Positions 39,458 to 49,219 are shown, numbered from the stretch's first letter. The stretch: DNA of 64,000 bases from Mycolicibacterium hassiacum DSM 44199 (GCF_900603025.1 NZ_LR026975.1:2356001-2420000); one strand, 5' to 3'. A program made the numbers and translations. The notes: generated by a model not told the origin, from the letters alone.

Positions 39458-40590
39458 AAAACCTTGTGTCGTCCGGCGTTCTCGGCCGCTGGCAGACCTG
39501 GGCCGGCTTCGGGGTGGCCGCGGTGCTGTTGTTCGCGGTCGCCCCGGCGGTGCTGTCGGATTTCCGGCTCAGCCTGCTCGGCAAGTTCCTGTGCTTCGCG
39601 ATCGTCGCGGTGGGCATCGGCCTGGCGTGGGGCCGCGGCGGCATGCTGGTGCTGGGCCAGGGCGTGTTCTTCGGCCTCGGCGGCTACATGATGGGCATGC
39701 ATCTGAAGATCGCCGACGCCCAGCTGCGCGGCGAAGCGGTGCCGGACTTCATGCAGATCGCCGGCGTGCGGGAACTGCCCGGCTACTGGGAGCCGTTCGC
39801 CTCCCCCGCGTTCACGCTCACCGCGATCCTGGTGGCGCCGACCGCGATCGCGGTGGCTCTGGGCTACGGGGTGTTCAAACGACGGGTCAAGGGCGCCTAC
39901 TTCGCGATCCTGTCGCAGGCGCTGGCCGCGGCCATGGCGATCCTGCTGGTTGGGCAGACCAGCCTGGGCGGCAGCAACGGGCTCAACAGGTTCCGCACGT
40001 TCTTCGGGTTCACCCTCAACGACCCGGTCAACCGGCGGATGCTGTACTTCATCGCCGCGGCGACGCTGCTGCTCGTGGTGGCGGTGGCGCGTCAGCTGAT
40101 GTACAGCCGCTACGGCGAGCTGCTGGTGGCGGTGCGCGACAGCGAGGAACGTGTGCGGTTCCTCGGCTACGACCCGGCCAACATCAAGGTGGCCGCCTAC
40201 GCCGTCGCCGCCCTGTTCGCCAGCATCGCCGGGGCATTGTTCACCCCGATCGTCGGGTTCATCGCGCCGTCGCAGGTCGGCATTCTGCCGTCGATCGCGT
40301 TCCTGATCGGCGTGGCGATCGGCGGACGCACCACCCTGCTCGGCCCGGTGCTCGGCGCGATCGGGGTGGCGTGGGCGCAAACCGTGTTCTCCGAACGGTT
40401 TCCGTCGGAGTGGACCTATGCGCAGGGGCTGCTGTTCATCGTCGTGGTCGGGTTCTTCCCGGCGGGGCTGGCCGGGCTGGCGGGTGTGCGCAGCCTGCTG
40501 AACCGGCGCCGGCGCAGCGACTCGCCGGCGTCGGTGGCCGAACCGGAGCCGCAGGGCACGACCGAGGAGAAAGTGGGGGTGCCGACATGA
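39454..40590 (+). CDS. urtC: Urea ABC transporter, permease subunit UrtC
   Basis: A 378-residue LivM-type membrane permease. It shows GLAWGRGGMLVLGQGVFFGLGGYMMGMHLK, YFAILSQALAAAMAILLVGQTSLGGSNGLN, the ATPase-facing YGELLVAVRDSEERVRFLGYDPAN, and GVAIGGRTTLLGPVLGA. A charged, Pro/Glu-rich cytoplasmic tail closes the protein. The ATG at 39454 was chosen for its ATGA overlap with urtB; the stop overlaps urtD in the same way, indicating coupled translation of the complex. Confidence 0.95.
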   Translation: MKNLVSSGVLGRWQTWAGFGVAAVLLFAVAPAVLSDFRLSLLGKFLCFAIVAVGIGLAWGRGGMLVLGQGVFFGLGGYMMGMHLKIADAQLRGEAVPDFMQIAGVRELPGYWEPFASPAFTLTAILVAPTAIAVALGYGVFKRRVKGAYFAILSQALAAAMAILLVGQTSLGGSNGLNRFRTFFGFTLNDPVNRRMLYFIAAATLLLVVAVARQLMYSRYGELLVAVRDSEERVRFLGYDPANIKVAAYAVAALFASIAGALFTPIVGFIAPSQVGILPSIAFLIGVAIGGRTTLLGPVLGAIGVAWAQTVFSERFPSEWTYAQGLLFIVVVGFFPAGLAGLAGVRSLLNRRRRSDSPASVAEPEPQGTTEEKVGVPT

Positions 40591-41387
40591 CCGTCTCCGA
40601 GGATCTGGAACCGGTTGCCGGCGGCAATGCCGGCATGAACACCGAGTACCTCGAAGTGCGCGGTCTCACCGTGGATTTCGACGGCTTCAAGGCCGTCGAC
40701 GGCGTCGACCTGACCCTGTTCCAGGGCGATCTGCGGTTCCTGATCGGCCCGAACGGGGCCGGCAAGACCACGGTCATCGACGCGATCACCGGTCTGGTGC
40801 CCGCCACCGGGTCGGTGAACAAGTCCGGTGTGGAGCTGCTCGGCAAGAAGGTGCATCAGATCGCCCGCCTGGGTGTCGGGCGTACCTTCCAGACCGCCAC
40901 CGTGTTCGAGCAGCTGTCGGTGCTGCAGAACCTCGACATCGCGGCCGGGGCCGGCGGTTCGGTGTGGACGCTGCTGCGCCGCCGCCGCGAGGTGCTGCCG
41001 GTGATCGAGGAGACGCTGGAGACCATCGGGCTGACCGAGTTCGCCGACAAACCCGCCGGGGTGCTGGCGCACGGGCAGAAGCAGTGGCTGGAGATCGGGA
41101 TGCTGCTGGTGCAGAACGCCGATGTGCTGCTGCTGGACGAGCCGGTCGCCGGGATGAGCGCCGAGGAGCGCGAGGAGACCGGAAAACTGTTGCGCCGCAT
41201 CGGCGCTCAGCGCACCGTGGTGGTCGTCGAACACGATATGGACTTCATGCGGGCGTTCGCGACCTCGGTGACGGTGCTGGCCCGCGGCAAGGTGATCGCC
41301 GAGGGGACGGTCGCCGAGGTGCAGGCGAACCCGAAAGTGCAGGAGGTCTATCTGGGCACCGCCGCCGCTGTGGAAGGGATCGCGTAG
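40587..41387 (+). CDS. urtD: Urea ABC transporter, ATP-binding protein UrtD
   Basis: A 266-residue LivG-like ATPase. Walker A is IGPNGAGKTTVIDAITGLV, the Q-loop region GVGRTFQTATVFEQLSVLQNLDIA, and Walker B ADVLLLDEPVAGMSAEE followed by VVVVEHDMDFMR. The ABC signature is degenerate, LAHGQKQWLEIG, as is usual for UrtD. About 20 N-terminal residues precede the domain. It pairs with UrtE to power urea import and abuts urtE with no gap. Confidence 0.95.
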   Translation: MTVSEDLEPVAGGNAGMNTEYLEVRGLTVDFDGFKAVDGVDLTLFQGDLRFLIGPNGAGKTTVIDAITGLVPATGSVNKSGVELLGKKVHQIARLGVGRTFQTATVFEQLSVLQNLDIAAGAGGSVWTLLRRRREVLPVIEETLETIGLTEFADKPAGVLAHGQKQWLEIGMLLVQNADVLLLDEPVAGMSAEEREETGKLLRRIGAQRTVVVVEHDMDFMRAFATSVTVLARGKVIAEGTVAEVQANPKVQEVYLGTAAAVEGIA

Positions 41388-42080
41388 ATGTTGCAGCTGC
41401 TGGACGTGCGCACCGGCTACGGGCGCACCGAGGTCATCCACGGGGTCAGCATCGAGGTGCCGTCCGACGGGGTGGCGGCCGTGATGGGCCACAACGGGGC
41501 GGGCAAGACCACACTGCTGCGGGCCGCGGTCGGCCTGCTGAAGTGCACCTCGGGCAAGGTGATCTTCGACGGTGAGGACATCACCCGGCTGCGGCCGAGC
41601 GCCCGGGTGGCGCGCGGGCTGGGCTATGTCCCGCAGGGCCAGCAGTGTTTTCCGCAGCTGACCACGATGGAGAACCTGCAGGTGGTCGCCGACGGCCGCC
41701 GCAACGGCAGACAGCTGATCGACGAACAGCTGGACCTGTTCCCGGCGCTGCGGGATCTGCTGTCCCGGCGCGCCGGCCTGCTGTCGGGCGGTCAGCGCCA
41801 GCAGCTGGCCATCGCGCGAGCGCTGATCACCGAGCCGAAGTGCCTGATCCTCGACGAGCCGACGGAGGGCATCCAGCCGTCGGTGGTCGCCGAGATCGAG
41901 GCCGCGATCACCGAGCTGACCCGCCGGGGCGACCTCGGCGTGCTGCTGGTCGAACAGCACATCGGGTTCGCGCTGGAGGCCTCGCAGCGCTACTACGTGC
42001 TGGAGTCGGGGCGCGTCACCGCCAGCGGTGAGGGCGGCTCGGCCTCCGAGGCCGACGTCCGCGCCGCCATGGCAATCTAG
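41388..42080 (+). CDS. urtE: Urea ABC transporter, ATP-binding protein UrtE
   Basis: A 230-residue LivF-like ATPase. Walker A is MGHNGAGKTTLLRAAVGLL, then GLGYVPQGQQCFPQLTTMENL, a canonical signature LLSGGQRQQLAIARAL, Walker B KCLILDEPTEGIQPSVV, and an H-loop VLLVEQHIGFAL. Last gene of urtABCDE. A long inverted repeat at 42093-42139 follows and probably ends the transcript. No urease gene is in the window. Confidence 0.95.
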   Translation: MLQLLDVRTGYGRTEVIHGVSIEVPSDGVAAVMGHNGAGKTTLLRAAVGLLKCTSGKVIFDGEDITRLRPSARVARGLGYVPQGQQCFPQLTTMENLQVVADGRRNGRQLIDEQLDLFPALRDLLSRRAGLLSGGQRQQLAIARALITEPKCLILDEPTEGIQPSVVAEIEAAITELTRRGDLGVLLVEQHIGFALEASQRYYVLESGRVTASGEGGSASEADVRAAMAI

Positions 42081-42092
42081 CCGCTCGCCCAG

Positions 42093-42139
42093 ACCACGGT
42101 TGTTGACGAGAAACGCGAAAATCGGTGAACAACCGTGGT
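42093..42139 (+). terminator. 12-bp inverted repeat after urtE
   Basis: ACCACGGTTGTT at 42093-42104 and AACAACCGTGGT at 42128-42139 are perfectly complementary across a 23-base A/G-rich loop, starting 13 bases after the urtE stop. It may act as terminator for the urt operon and for the convergent membrane gene that ends at 42175. The long loop is unusual for a terminator, so a protein or RNA-processing site is possible. Confidence 0.5.
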
Positions 42140-42174
42140 TTCGGCGCGCTCCGGGGCGCGTCACGGGGCCGACG

Positions 42175-42722
42175 TCACGGGGACCGGTCGGCCGCTCCCG
42201 CCGACTCCCGCACCACCGCGGTGAGCACCTCGTCGACGTTGCCGATACCACCGTCGAACGGGTTGCCGCGCTTGAGAACTCGTTTGCCGCCCGGGATGAT
42301 CGCCACCAGTTTCGGCGATGCCGACGCGATCTGGAACCGCCGCACGAACCGCACCTGATCGAGCCCGACGATCGCACCGCCACCGCAGCTGAACACCCCG
42401 AGCTTGCGGTCGAGCACCGCGACCGACCGGCAGGTGTGCAGCGGCCGGCGGCGCCGCCGGCGGATCGCCCCAGCACCACGATCAGCGTCACCAGTGACAG
42501 CACGCCGAGACCGACCGACAGCACGGCGAGCGGCGTCGACGTCACACCGCCCACCAGCGCGACGACTCCGAACCCGCCGACCACCAGCGTCAGCACCCCG
42601 AGGACGACGGCGGCGACCGCCAACCCGCCGGTGCGGCGGTCGAGGACGTTGACCCGCCGGCCGTCGTCGGTGACGACCAGTCCGCCGGTGTCGGCGATCA
42701 CCCGTGATTGCGCTGCCTCCAC
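42175..42722 (-). pseudogene. Small membrane protein gene, frameshifted
   Basis: From a GTG at 42722 the gene encodes VIADTGGLVVTDDGRRVNVLD and two hydrophobic segments (GGLAVAAVVLGVLTLVVGGF, LAVLSVGLGVLSLVTLIVVL), ending VLGRSAGG. A one-base slip in the GC-rich tract near 42450-42465 moves the rest into another frame: RRPLHTCRSVAVLDRKLGVFS, FQIASASPKLVAIIPGGKRVL and VDEVLTAVVRESAGAADRSP, stop at 42175. Joined, this gives a protein of about 180 residues with an N-terminal membrane part and a soluble C-terminal domain. Family not recognised. Indel error or true decay cannot be separated here. Confidence 0.6.
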
Positions 42723-42818
42723 GCCAGCAGCCCGCCACTCACCGCGCCGCGAACACGCGCAAACGCGGAACTTTCGCGCCGTGTCGGGTACGGATACACC
42801 CCCGTGCCGGAGGTGGAG

Positions 42819-44078
42819 TCAGCCCAGGCGGGTCAGGACCGCGGTCTGGATGTCGTCGGCGGCGACGTCGACCTGTTCGCCGGTCGCCAGGTCCTTCACC
42901 TTGACGGTGCCGGCCTCGATCTCGCCGTCGCCGACCACCAACGCGATCGCCGCACCGGAACGGTCCGCGGCGCGCATCGCTCCCTTGACCCCGCGATCGC
43001 CGTAGGCCATGTCCACCCGCACCCCGGCGGCCCGCAGCCGCGCCGCCACCACCACCAGCTGCGCCTTGGCCTGCTCGCCGAGCGGCACGCAGAACACGTC
43101 GACGCGCCGGGTGTCGCCGACCGTCTTGCCCTCGGCCTTGAGCGCCAGCAGCGTGCGGTCGACGCCGAGCCCGAAGCCGATGCCGGAGAGGTCTTTTCCG
43201 CCGAGTTGACGCATCAACCCGTCGTAGCGGCCGCCGCCGCCGATGCCCGACTGGGCCCCGAGCCCGTCGTGCACGAACTCGAAGGTGGTCTTGGTGTAGT
43301 AGTCCAGGCCGCGCACCAGCCGCGGGTTGATCTCGTAGGGCACCCCCAACGCGTCCAGATGCGCCAGCACCGCGTCGAAGTGTTGTTTGGCGACGTCGGA
43401 GAGGTGGTCGAGCATCACCGGCGCGTCGGCGGTCATCTCCCGAATGTGTGGGCGCTTGTCGTCGAGCACCCGCAGCGGGTTCAGTTCCGCGCGACGGCGG
43501 GTCTCCTCGTCCAGATCGAGTTTGAACAGGAAGTCCTGCAACAACTCCCGGTACAGCGGCCGGCAGGTCTCGTCGCCCAGCGAGGTGATCTCCAGCCGGA
43601 AACCCTCGAGCCCCAGCGAGCGGAACCCGGCGTCGGCGACCGCGATCACCTCGGCGTCCAGCGCCGGGTCGTCGACGCCGATGGCCTCCACCCCGACCTG
43701 CTGCAGCTGCCGGTAGCGTCCGGCCTGGGGACGCTCGTAACGGAAGAACGGCCCAGCGTAGCACAGCTTCACCGGCAGCGGGCCGCGGTCGAGCCCGTGC
43801 TCGATGACCGCCCGCATCACCCCGGCGGTGCCCTCCGGCCGCAGGGTCACCGATCGGTTGCCGCGGTCGGCGAAGGTGTACATCTCCTTGGACACCACGT
43901 CGGTCGATTCGCCGACGCCGCGGGCGAACAGCCCGGTGTCCTCGAAGATCGGCAGCTCGATGTGGCCGTAACCGGCGCGGCGGGCCTGTTCGAGCAGGCC
44001 GTCGCGCACCGCGACGAACTGCGCCGAGTCCGGGGGCAGATAATCCGGCACGCCCTTGGGCGCCTGAAAGTCAGTCAC
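42819..44078 (-). CDS. hisS: Histidyl-tRNA synthetase
   Basis: Class II synthetase of 419 residues charging tRNA-His. It begins [19 protein letters not shown] and shows motif 2 ([19 protein letters not shown]), the histidine-binding [31 protein letters not shown], motif 3 ([15 protein letters not shown]), and a C-terminal anticodon domain with [25 protein letters not shown] at 44078 shares a base with the stop of the upstream MBL hydrolase (TAGTG). Gene order MBL-hisS matches Rv2581c-Rv2580c. Confidence 0.97.
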   Translation of the reverse strand: MTDFQAPKGVPDYLPPDSAQFVAVRDGLLEQARRAGYGHIELPIFEDTGLFARGVGESTDVVSKEMYTFADRGNRSVTLRPEGTAGVMRAVIEHGLDRGPLPVKLCYAGPFFRYERPQAGRYRQLQQVGVEAIGVDDPALDAEVIAVADAGFRSLGLEGFRLEITSLGDETCRPLYRELLQDFLFKLDLDEETRRRAELNPLRVLDDKRPHIREMTADAPVMLDHLSDVAKQHFDAVLAHLDALGVPYEINPRLVRGLDYYTKTTFEFVHDGLGAQSGIGGGGRYDGLMRQLGGKDLSGIGFGLGVDRTLLALKAEGKTVGDTRRVDVFCVPLGEQAKAQLVVVAARLRAAGVRVDMAYGDRGVKGAMRAADRSGAAIALVVGDGEIEAGTVKVKDLATGEQVDVAADDIQTAVLTRLG

Positions 44079-44752
44079 TAGCTCAAGCCTTCGAGGAACG
44101 GGTTGGTGCGTCGCTCGTCACCGATCGTGGTCTTCGGGCCGTGCCCCGGAAGCACCACGGTGTCGTCGTCGAGCACCAACAACTTATCGACGATCGAGCC
44201 CAGCAGATCGCGTCCGCTCCCGCCGGGCAGGTCGGTGCGGCCCACCGACCGACGAAACAGGGTATCGCCGGTGAACACCAGCCCGCCCGGCCCCGCCCCG
44301 ATCGGGGCGTCGACCCGGAACACCACCGATCCGCGGGTGTGGCCCGGGGTGTGGTCGACGGTGACGGTGATGCCGCCGAAGTCGAGCTTGTCCCCGTCGC
44401 GGTCCAGCTCGATCAGCTGCCGTGGTTCGCGGAACAGCACGCCGAGGGCCAGCCGCGCCAGCCGGGGCGCGAAGTCCTTGACCGGGTCGGTCAGCATGAA
44501 CCGGTCCTCGGGGTGGATGTAGGCCGGGCAGCCGTAGGTGTCGGCGACCTTCTGCGCCGACCAGATGTGGTCGATATGGCCGTGGGTCAACAGCACCGCG
44601 GCCGGGGTCAGCCGGTTCTCGTCGAGGATGCGCCGCAGCGGTCCCATGGCCCGCTGGCCCGGGTCGATGACGATCGCATCCGCGCCGGGCCGCGGGGCCA
44701 GCACATAGCAGTTGCACGCCGCCAGGCCGGCCGGGAATCCGGTCACCAACAC
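44078..44752 (-). CDS. MBL-fold hydrolase, glyoxalase II-like
   Basis: A 224-residue metallo-beta-lactamase-fold protein (M. tuberculosis Rv2581c). Motifs: [19 protein letters not shown], metal site [53 protein letters not shown] and [20 protein letters not shown]. This matches the short bacterial glyoxalase II-like group that hydrolyses thioesters; the SLG substrate of true GloB requires a longer C-terminus, which is absent. GTG start at 44752. Upstream partner of hisS and divergent from ppiB. Confidence 0.9.
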   Translation of the reverse strand: MLVTGFPAGLAACNCYVLAPRPGADAIVIDPGQRAMGPLRRILDENRLTPAAVLLTHGHIDHIWSAQKVADTYGCPAYIHPEDRFMLTDPVKDFAPRLARLALGVLFREPRQLIELDRDGDKLDFGGITVTVDHTPGHTRGSVVFRVDAPIGAGPGGLVFTGDTLFRRSVGRTDLPGGSGRDLLGSIVDKLLVLDDDTVVLPGHGPKTTIGDERRTNPFLEGLS

Positions 44753-44781
44753 CAGACCAGTTTCGCACTGTCGGCGGTGCG

Positions 44782-44827
44782 GGTCGCAATGCCGCGCTCA
44801 GCAACGCCTGGCACACTCGTTGCGACC
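44782..44827. repeat. 8-bp inverted repeat in the MBL hydrolase-ppiB divergent promoter
   Basis: GGTCGCAA at 44782-44789 and TTGCGACC at 44820-44827 are perfect inverted copies with a 30-base spacer, lying between two divergent genes. They may be paired sites for one regulator. GAGGAGG at 44838-44844, nine bases before the GTG, is the ppiB ribosome site. Confidence 0.4.
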
Positions 44828-44853
44828 GACGTGATACGAGGAGGACACCCACG

Positions 44854-45720
44854 GTGCCGACCAACGAAGAGCGGCGTGCGGCAGCGAAGCGCAAACTCGA
44901 GCAGCAGCTCCAGCGGCAGGAGCAGCGGGCCCGCAGGCAGCGCCTGATCACGATCGCCGGATCCGTCGTCGCGGTCGTGGTGGCCGTCGCGGTGGTCGCC
45001 TACCTGGTGTTCGCCAACCGCGACTCCGAGCCGACCGAGACCGCCGGCCCCGCCGCCTCGACGGCCAAGGCCGTCGAGATCGAGGGGGTGCCCGAGTACG
45101 TGGCACCGCCCGACCTGGGGGCGAACTGCCAGTACCCGGCGACGGCCGAGAAGGCCGCCAAGCCGGTCAACCCGCCGCGCTCGGGCAAGGTGCCGACCGA
45201 GCCCGCGCTGGTCAGCGCCAGCATGTCCACCAACCAGGGCAACATCGGCCTGATGCTCGACAACGGCAAGGCGCCGTGCACGGTCAACAACTTCGCCAGC
45301 CTGTCCAGCCAGGCCTACTTCGACAACACCAAGTGCCACCGATTGACCACCGCACCGGAACTGTCGGTGCTGCAGTGCGGCGATCCGACCGGCACCGGCG
45401 CGGGCGGGCCGGGCTATCAGTTCGGCAACGAGTACCCGACCAACCAGTACAAGCCCGGCGACCCGAAGCTGGGTGAGCGGGTGACCTATCCGCGCGGCAC
45501 CGTCGCCATGGCGCACAGCCCGGGGCAGCACAACAACGGCAGCCAGTTCTTCCTGGTGTATCGGGACTCCCAGCTGCCGCCGGACTACACGGCGTTCGGC
45601 ACAATCGACGAGACCGGCCTGGCCACGCTGGACAAGATCGCCGCCGAGGGTGTCGCCGGCGGCGGTTTCGACGGCAAACCGAACCTCGACGTCGAGATCA
45701 CCAGCATCCGCCTGGACTAG
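44854..45720 (+). CDS. ppiB: Membrane-anchored peptidyl-prolyl cis-trans isomerase, cyclophilin type
   Basis: A 288-residue protein (M. tuberculosis PpiB, Rv2582). The N-terminus is highly charged (EERRAAAKRKLEQQLQRQEQR), then one transmembrane helix (ITIAGSVVAVVVAVAVVAYLVF, about residues 32-53), a linker with a cysteine, and an extracytoplasmic cyclophilin domain from about residue 118. That domain shows APCTVNNFASLSSQAYFDNTKCHRL, RGTVAMAHSPGQHNNGSQFFLVY and YTAFGTIDETGLATLDKIA. It is predicted to help exported proteins fold. GTG start, strong GAGGAGG site. Confidence 0.94.
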   Translation: MPTNEERRAAAKRKLEQQLQRQEQRARRQRLITIAGSVVAVVVAVAVVAYLVFANRDSEPTETAGPAASTAKAVEIEGVPEYVAPPDLGANCQYPATAEKAAKPVNPPRSGKVPTEPALVSASMSTNQGNIGLMLDNGKAPCTVNNFASLSSQAYFDNTKCHRLTTAPELSVLQCGDPTGTGAGGPGYQFGNEYPTNQYKPGDPKLGERVTYPRGTVAMAHSPGQHNNGSQFFLVYRDSQLPPDYTAFGTIDETGLATLDKIAAEGVAGGGFDGKPNLDVEITSIRLD

Positions 45721-45787
45721 GCGCCTCGTGTGCCGTGGGGCGGGCCGAGTGACGCACCGCAACCAAATGCGCACCCGCCGCCCCGGT

Positions 45788-46075
45788 TCAGGTGGGGTGG
45801 GTCTCGATGTAGAAGTTCACGTCGCCGCCGCTGACCTCGGCGACCCGCACCCGCGCCACGTGCGGGGCGCCGTCCGGGCCGGTGAACCGGCACTCGAAGG
45901 TGGTACCGACGGACGCCTCGATGTTGTCGGGGCAGGTCAGATCGGTGACCTCGTACCCGCTCCGACTCCTGATGAAGTCGGCGACCAGGGCCGCCGCCCG
46001 GTCGGGTTCGATCGTGGCCTGACACCCGACGACGAGCATGGCCGAGGCGGTGAGGGCCAGCGCTGACCATCGCAC
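45788..46075 (-). CDS. DUF4333 lipoprotein
   Basis: A 95-residue exported lipoprotein. The signal sequence MRWSALALTASAMLVVGC has a lipobox with Cys18; the mature domain matches DUF4333. It contains AALVADFIRSRSGYEVTDLTCP, EASVGTTFECRFTG and HVARVRVAEVSGGDVNFYIETHPT, with two cysteines likely to bridge. The domain is common in mycobacterial envelope proteins of unknown role. It converges on ppiB. A 9-bp inverted repeat at 46091-46121 lies just upstream of its start. Confidence 0.88.
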   Translation of the reverse strand: MRWSALALTASAMLVVGCQATIEPDRAAALVADFIRSRSGYEVTDLTCPDNIEASVGTTFECRFTGPDGAPHVARVRVAEVSGGDVNFYIETHPT

Positions 46076-46090
46076 CGGCGCATTATGACA

Positions 46091-46121
46091 GCAAACTTTG
46101 TCCGCGAGAAGAAAAGTTTGC
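46091..46121. promoter_or_regulatory. 9-bp inverted repeat upstream of the DUF4333 gene
   Basis: GCAAACTTT at 46091-46099 and AAAGTTTGC at 46113-46121 are perfect inverted copies around 13 bases, starting 16 bases from the DUF4333 ATG. Its AT-richness stands out in this region. It is a plausible operator or 5'-leader hairpin for that gene. Confidence 0.5.
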
Positions 46122-46171
46122 CAGCCTTAAGAAGGCCTAACACCGTCGTCAGCAGGTGCCGGGCCGCGGGA

Positions 46172-46270
46172 GTTCGATTCGCTGCTACGCAGCGGGAGTT
46201 CGATTCGCTGCTACGCAGCTGGGGTTCGATTCGCTGCTACGCAGCTGGGGTTCGATTCGCTGCTACGCAG
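46172..46270. repeat. Four 26-base tandem repeats at the relA 3' end
   Basis: The 21-base core that begins GTTCGATTCGCTGC and ends TACGCAG recurs at 46172, 46198, 46224 and 46250, a strict 26-base period; only the 5-base links differ (CGGGA, then CTGGG twice). Each core contains a GCTGC-TAC-GCAGC mini-hairpin. The fourth copy holds the relA TAG stop (46263-46265), so copies 1-3 repeat the gene's last bases past its end. A minisatellite of this kind may vary in copy number between strains. Confidence 0.9.
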
Positions 46271-48644
46271 CGGAGGTCACCCGGTAGACGTCGTAGACGC
46301 CCTCCACGTTGCGGACCACGTTGAGCAGATGACCCAGGTGCTTCGGATCACCCATCTCGAAGGTGAACCGGCTGATCGCCACCCGGTCGTCGGACGTCGT
46401 CACCGACGCGGACAGGATGTTGACCTTCTCGTCGGCCAGCACCCGGGTCACATCCGACAGCAACCGGTGCCGGTCGAGCGCCTCGACCTGGATGGCCACC
46501 AGGAACACCGATGACGGCGACGGCGCCCACTTCACCTCGATGATCCGCTCCGGGTGCTCACGCAGCGACGCGGCGTTGGTGCAGTCGGTGCGGTGCACGC
46601 TCACCCCGCCGCCGCGGGTCACGAAACCCATGATCACGTCCCCCGGCACCGGCGTGCAGCACTTGGCCAGCTTCGTGAGCACACCCGGCGCACCCGGGAC
46701 CTCCACCCCGTTGTCGTCGTTGCTGCGCTGGCGCACCGGCATGGTCGCCGGGGTGGAGCGCTCGGCGAGCTCGTCGGCGGCCTCCTCGTCGCGCTCCAAC
46801 TGGGCCATCAGCCGCTGCACCACATGGCGGGCCGACACGTGGCCCTCCCCCACCGCGGTGTAGAGCGCCGACACGTCCGCGTAGCGCAGCTCCTTGGCCA
46901 GCGCCGCCATCCGCTCGGCGTTCACCACCCGCTGCAGCGGCAGTCCGCCGCGGCGCACCTCGCGGGCGATGGCGTCCTTGCCCGCCTCCAGCGCCTCCTC
47001 CCGGCGCTCCTTGGCGAACCACTGCCGGATCTTGGCCTTGGCCCGGCCCGACGCGACGAAGTTCAGCCAGTCCCGCGACGGGCCGGCGTTCGGCGCCTTC
47101 GAGGTGAAGATCTCCACCTGGTCGCCGTTTTCCAGCTTGCGCTCGAGCGCGACCAGCCGGCCGTTGACCCGCGCCCCGATGCAGCGGTGTCCCACCTCGG
47201 TGTGCACCGCGTAGGCGAAGTCCACCGGCGTGGACCCAGCGGGCAGGGTGACCACGTCACCTTTCGGGGTGAACACGAAGATCTCCTGGCTGGCAAGGTC
47301 GTAGCGCAGCGACTCCAGGAACTCACCCGGGTCCGCCGCCTCCCGCTGCCAGTCCAGCAATTGGCGCATCCAGGCCATGTCGTCGATCTCGGCCGCCTGC
47401 TGCGGATGCGGAACCCCGTTGCGGCCCTTGGACTCCTTGTACCGCCAGTGCGCCGCGATGCCGTACTCGGCCGTCTTGTGCATGTCGAAGGTGCGGATCT
47501 GCACCTCCAGCGGCTTGCCCTCCGGGCCGACGACGGTGGTGTGCAGCGACTGGTACACCCCGTAGCGCGGCTGGGCGATGTAGTCCTTGAACCGCCCGGC
47601 GATCGGCTGCCACAGCGAGTGCACCACACCCACCGCGGCGTAGCAGTCGCGGATCTCGTCGCACAGGATCCGCACCCCGACCAGGTCGTGGATGTCGTCG
47701 AAGTCGCGGCCCTTGACGATCATCTTCTGGTAGATCGACCAGTAGTGCTTGGGCCGTCCCTCCACGACCGCGTTGATCTTCGACTTCGCCAGCGTCGCGG
47801 AGATCTCGGCACGGACCTTCGCCAGGTAGATGTCGCGAGACGGCGCCCGGTCGGCGACCAGCCGCACGATCTCCTCGTACTTCTTCGGGTGCAGGATCGC
47901 GAACGCGAGGTCCTCCAGCTCCCACTTGACCGTCGCCATGCCCAGTCGATGGGCAAGCGGGGCAATGACTTCCAGCGTCTCGCGGGCCTTGCGGGCCTGC
48001 TTCTCGGGCGGCAGGAAGCGCATGGTGCGCATGTTGTGCAGCCGGTCGGCCACCTTGATGACCAGCACCCGTGGGTCGCGCGCCATCGCCAGGATCATCT
48101 TGCGGATGGTCTCCGCCTCCGCGGCGGTGCCCAGCGCGACCTTGTCCAGCTTGGTCACCCCGTCGACGAGGTGGGCCACCTCCTCGCCGAACTCGGCGGT
48201 GATCTCCTCGAGGGTGTAACCGGTGTCCTCGACGGTGTCGTGCAGCAGCGCCGCGACCAGCGTGGTGGTGTCCATCTCGAGCTCGGCGAGGATGTTCGCC
48301 ACCGCCAGCGGATGGGTGATGTAGGGATCACCGGACTTGCGCATCTGGTCGGCGTGGCGTTGCTCGGCCACCTCGTAGGCGCGCTGCAGCAACTGCAGAT
48401 TGGCCTTCGGGTAGAACTGCTTGTGCACCGCGACCAGCGGCTCGAGCACCGGGTTGATCGAACTGCGCTGGGCGGTCATGCGCCGGGCCAACCGGGCCCG
48501 CACCCGCCGCGACGCGCTGGTGGTGCTCCTCTGGACCTCCGATGAGGACTTCGGCAGGGTCTTGTTCGGCGGCTCCGACGCCTCGGTGACCGCTCGACCC
48601 CGCGGCGATTGCACGGCCCGGCCCGCGATGGGATCGTCAGCCAT
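46263..48644 (-). CDS. relA: Bifunctional (p)ppGpp synthetase/hydrolase RelA/SpoT (Rsh)
   Basis: A 793-residue stringent-response enzyme that makes and degrades (p)ppGpp. Domains in order: HD hydrolase with [17 protein letters not shown] and [12 protein letters not shown]; synthetase with [17 protein letters not shown] and [28 protein letters not shown] ([24 protein letters not shown]); a helical/zinc-finger region with [10 protein letters not shown]; and a C-terminal ACT domain. The HD residues are intact, so it should be bifunctional. ATG 48644 has GGGAGG at suitable distance; GTG 48650 overlaps that site. It follows apt closely. Confidence 0.97.
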   Translation of the reverse strand: MADDPIAGRAVQSPRGRAVTEASEPPNKTLPKSSSEVQRSTTSASRRVRARLARRMTAQRSSINPVLEPLVAVHKQFYPKANLQLLQRAYEVAEQRHADQMRKSGDPYITHPLAVANILAELEMDTTTLVAALLHDTVEDTGYTLEEITAEFGEEVAHLVDGVTKLDKVALGTAAEAETIRKMILAMARDPRVLVIKVADRLHNMRTMRFLPPEKQARKARETLEVIAPLAHRLGMATVKWELEDLAFAILHPKKYEEIVRLVADRAPSRDIYLAKVRAEISATLAKSKINAVVEGRPKHYWSIYQKMIVKGRDFDDIHDLVGVRILCDEIRDCYAAVGVVHSLWQPIAGRFKDYIAQPRYGVYQSLHTTVVGPEGKPLEVQIRTFDMHKTAEYGIAAHWRYKESKGRNGVPHPQQAAEIDDMAWMRQLLDWQREAADPGEFLESLRYDLASQEIFVFTPKGDVVTLPAGSTPVDFAYAVHTEVGHRCIGARVNGRLVALERKLENGDQVEIFTSKAPNAGPSRDWLNFVASGRAKAKIRQWFAKERREEALEAGKDAIAREVRRGGLPLQRVVNAERMAALAKELRYADVSALYTAVGEGHVSARHVVQRLMAQLERDEEAADELAERSTPATMPVRQRSNDDNGVEVPGAPGVLTKLAKCCTPVPGDVIMGFVTRGGGVSVHRTDCTNAASLREHPERIIEVKWAPSPSSVFLVAIQVEALDRHRLLSDVTRVLADEKVNILSASVTTSDDRVAISRFTFEMGDPKHLGHLLNVVRNVEGVYDVYRVTSAA

Positions 48645-48688
48645 GCTCACCTCCCGGAAGAAATCACCCTAGATTTCGAGGATATCGC

Positions 48689-49219
48689 TCATATCGCAAG
48701 CAGTGAGGTCACCGTAAGCGGCGCCAACGCGTCGCGCCCACCCAGCGCCGCCAACTCCAGCACCACCGCGGCGTGGGTCGCCGTCGCCCCGCAGTGGCCC
48801 AGCAGCCTGGCGGCGGCGGCCAGCGTGCCCCCGGTCGCGAGCACATCGTCGATGATCACGACCCGGCGGCCGGACAGTTCCACCCCATCGGCCGGGATCT
48901 CCAGCGTCGCGGTGCCGTACTCGAGCTGATAGGTCTCGCTGCGCACCGGCGGCGGCAGTTTGCCCCCTTTGCGGACCGCCAGCACCCCGGTGCCCAGCCG
49001 GATCGCGACCGCCGCGCCCAGCAGAAACCCGCGCGCGTCGATACCGGCCACCAGATCGGCGCCCCGGGCCGCCTCGGCCAGCGCGTCGGTCACCGCGGCC
49101 AGCCCGGCCGCATCGGCGAACAGCGGGGTCAGGTCCTTGAACTGGATACCGGGTTCGGGGAAGTCCGACACCTCGCGCATATGGGAGGCGATCAGCGTCG
49201 CGATGTCAGTGGTGGTCAT
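48689..49219 (-). CDS. apt: Adenine phosphoribosyltransferase
   Basis: Purine salvage: adenine plus PRPP gives AMP. The protein has 176 residues with [52 protein letters not shown] and the PRPP-binding loop [22 protein letters not shown] at 49219 overlaps the stop of the upstream lipoprotein gene (ATGA). It lies between dppA-like and relA genes, as in M. tuberculosis (Rv2584c). Confidence 0.95.
   Translation of the reverse strand: MTTTDIATLIASHMREVSDFPEPGIQFKDLTPLFADAAGLAAVTDALAEAARGADLVAGIDARGFLLGAAVAIRLGTGVLAVRKGGKLPPPVRSETYQLEYGTATLEIPADGVELSGRRVVIIDDVLATGGTLAAAARLLGHCGATATHAAVVLELAALGGRDALAPLTVTSLLAI

Noticed and set aside
46172..46270. CRISPR-like repeat array
   Set aside because: Repeats have 5-base, nearly identical links rather than unique spacers, and no cas gene is near. 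It is a minisatellite.
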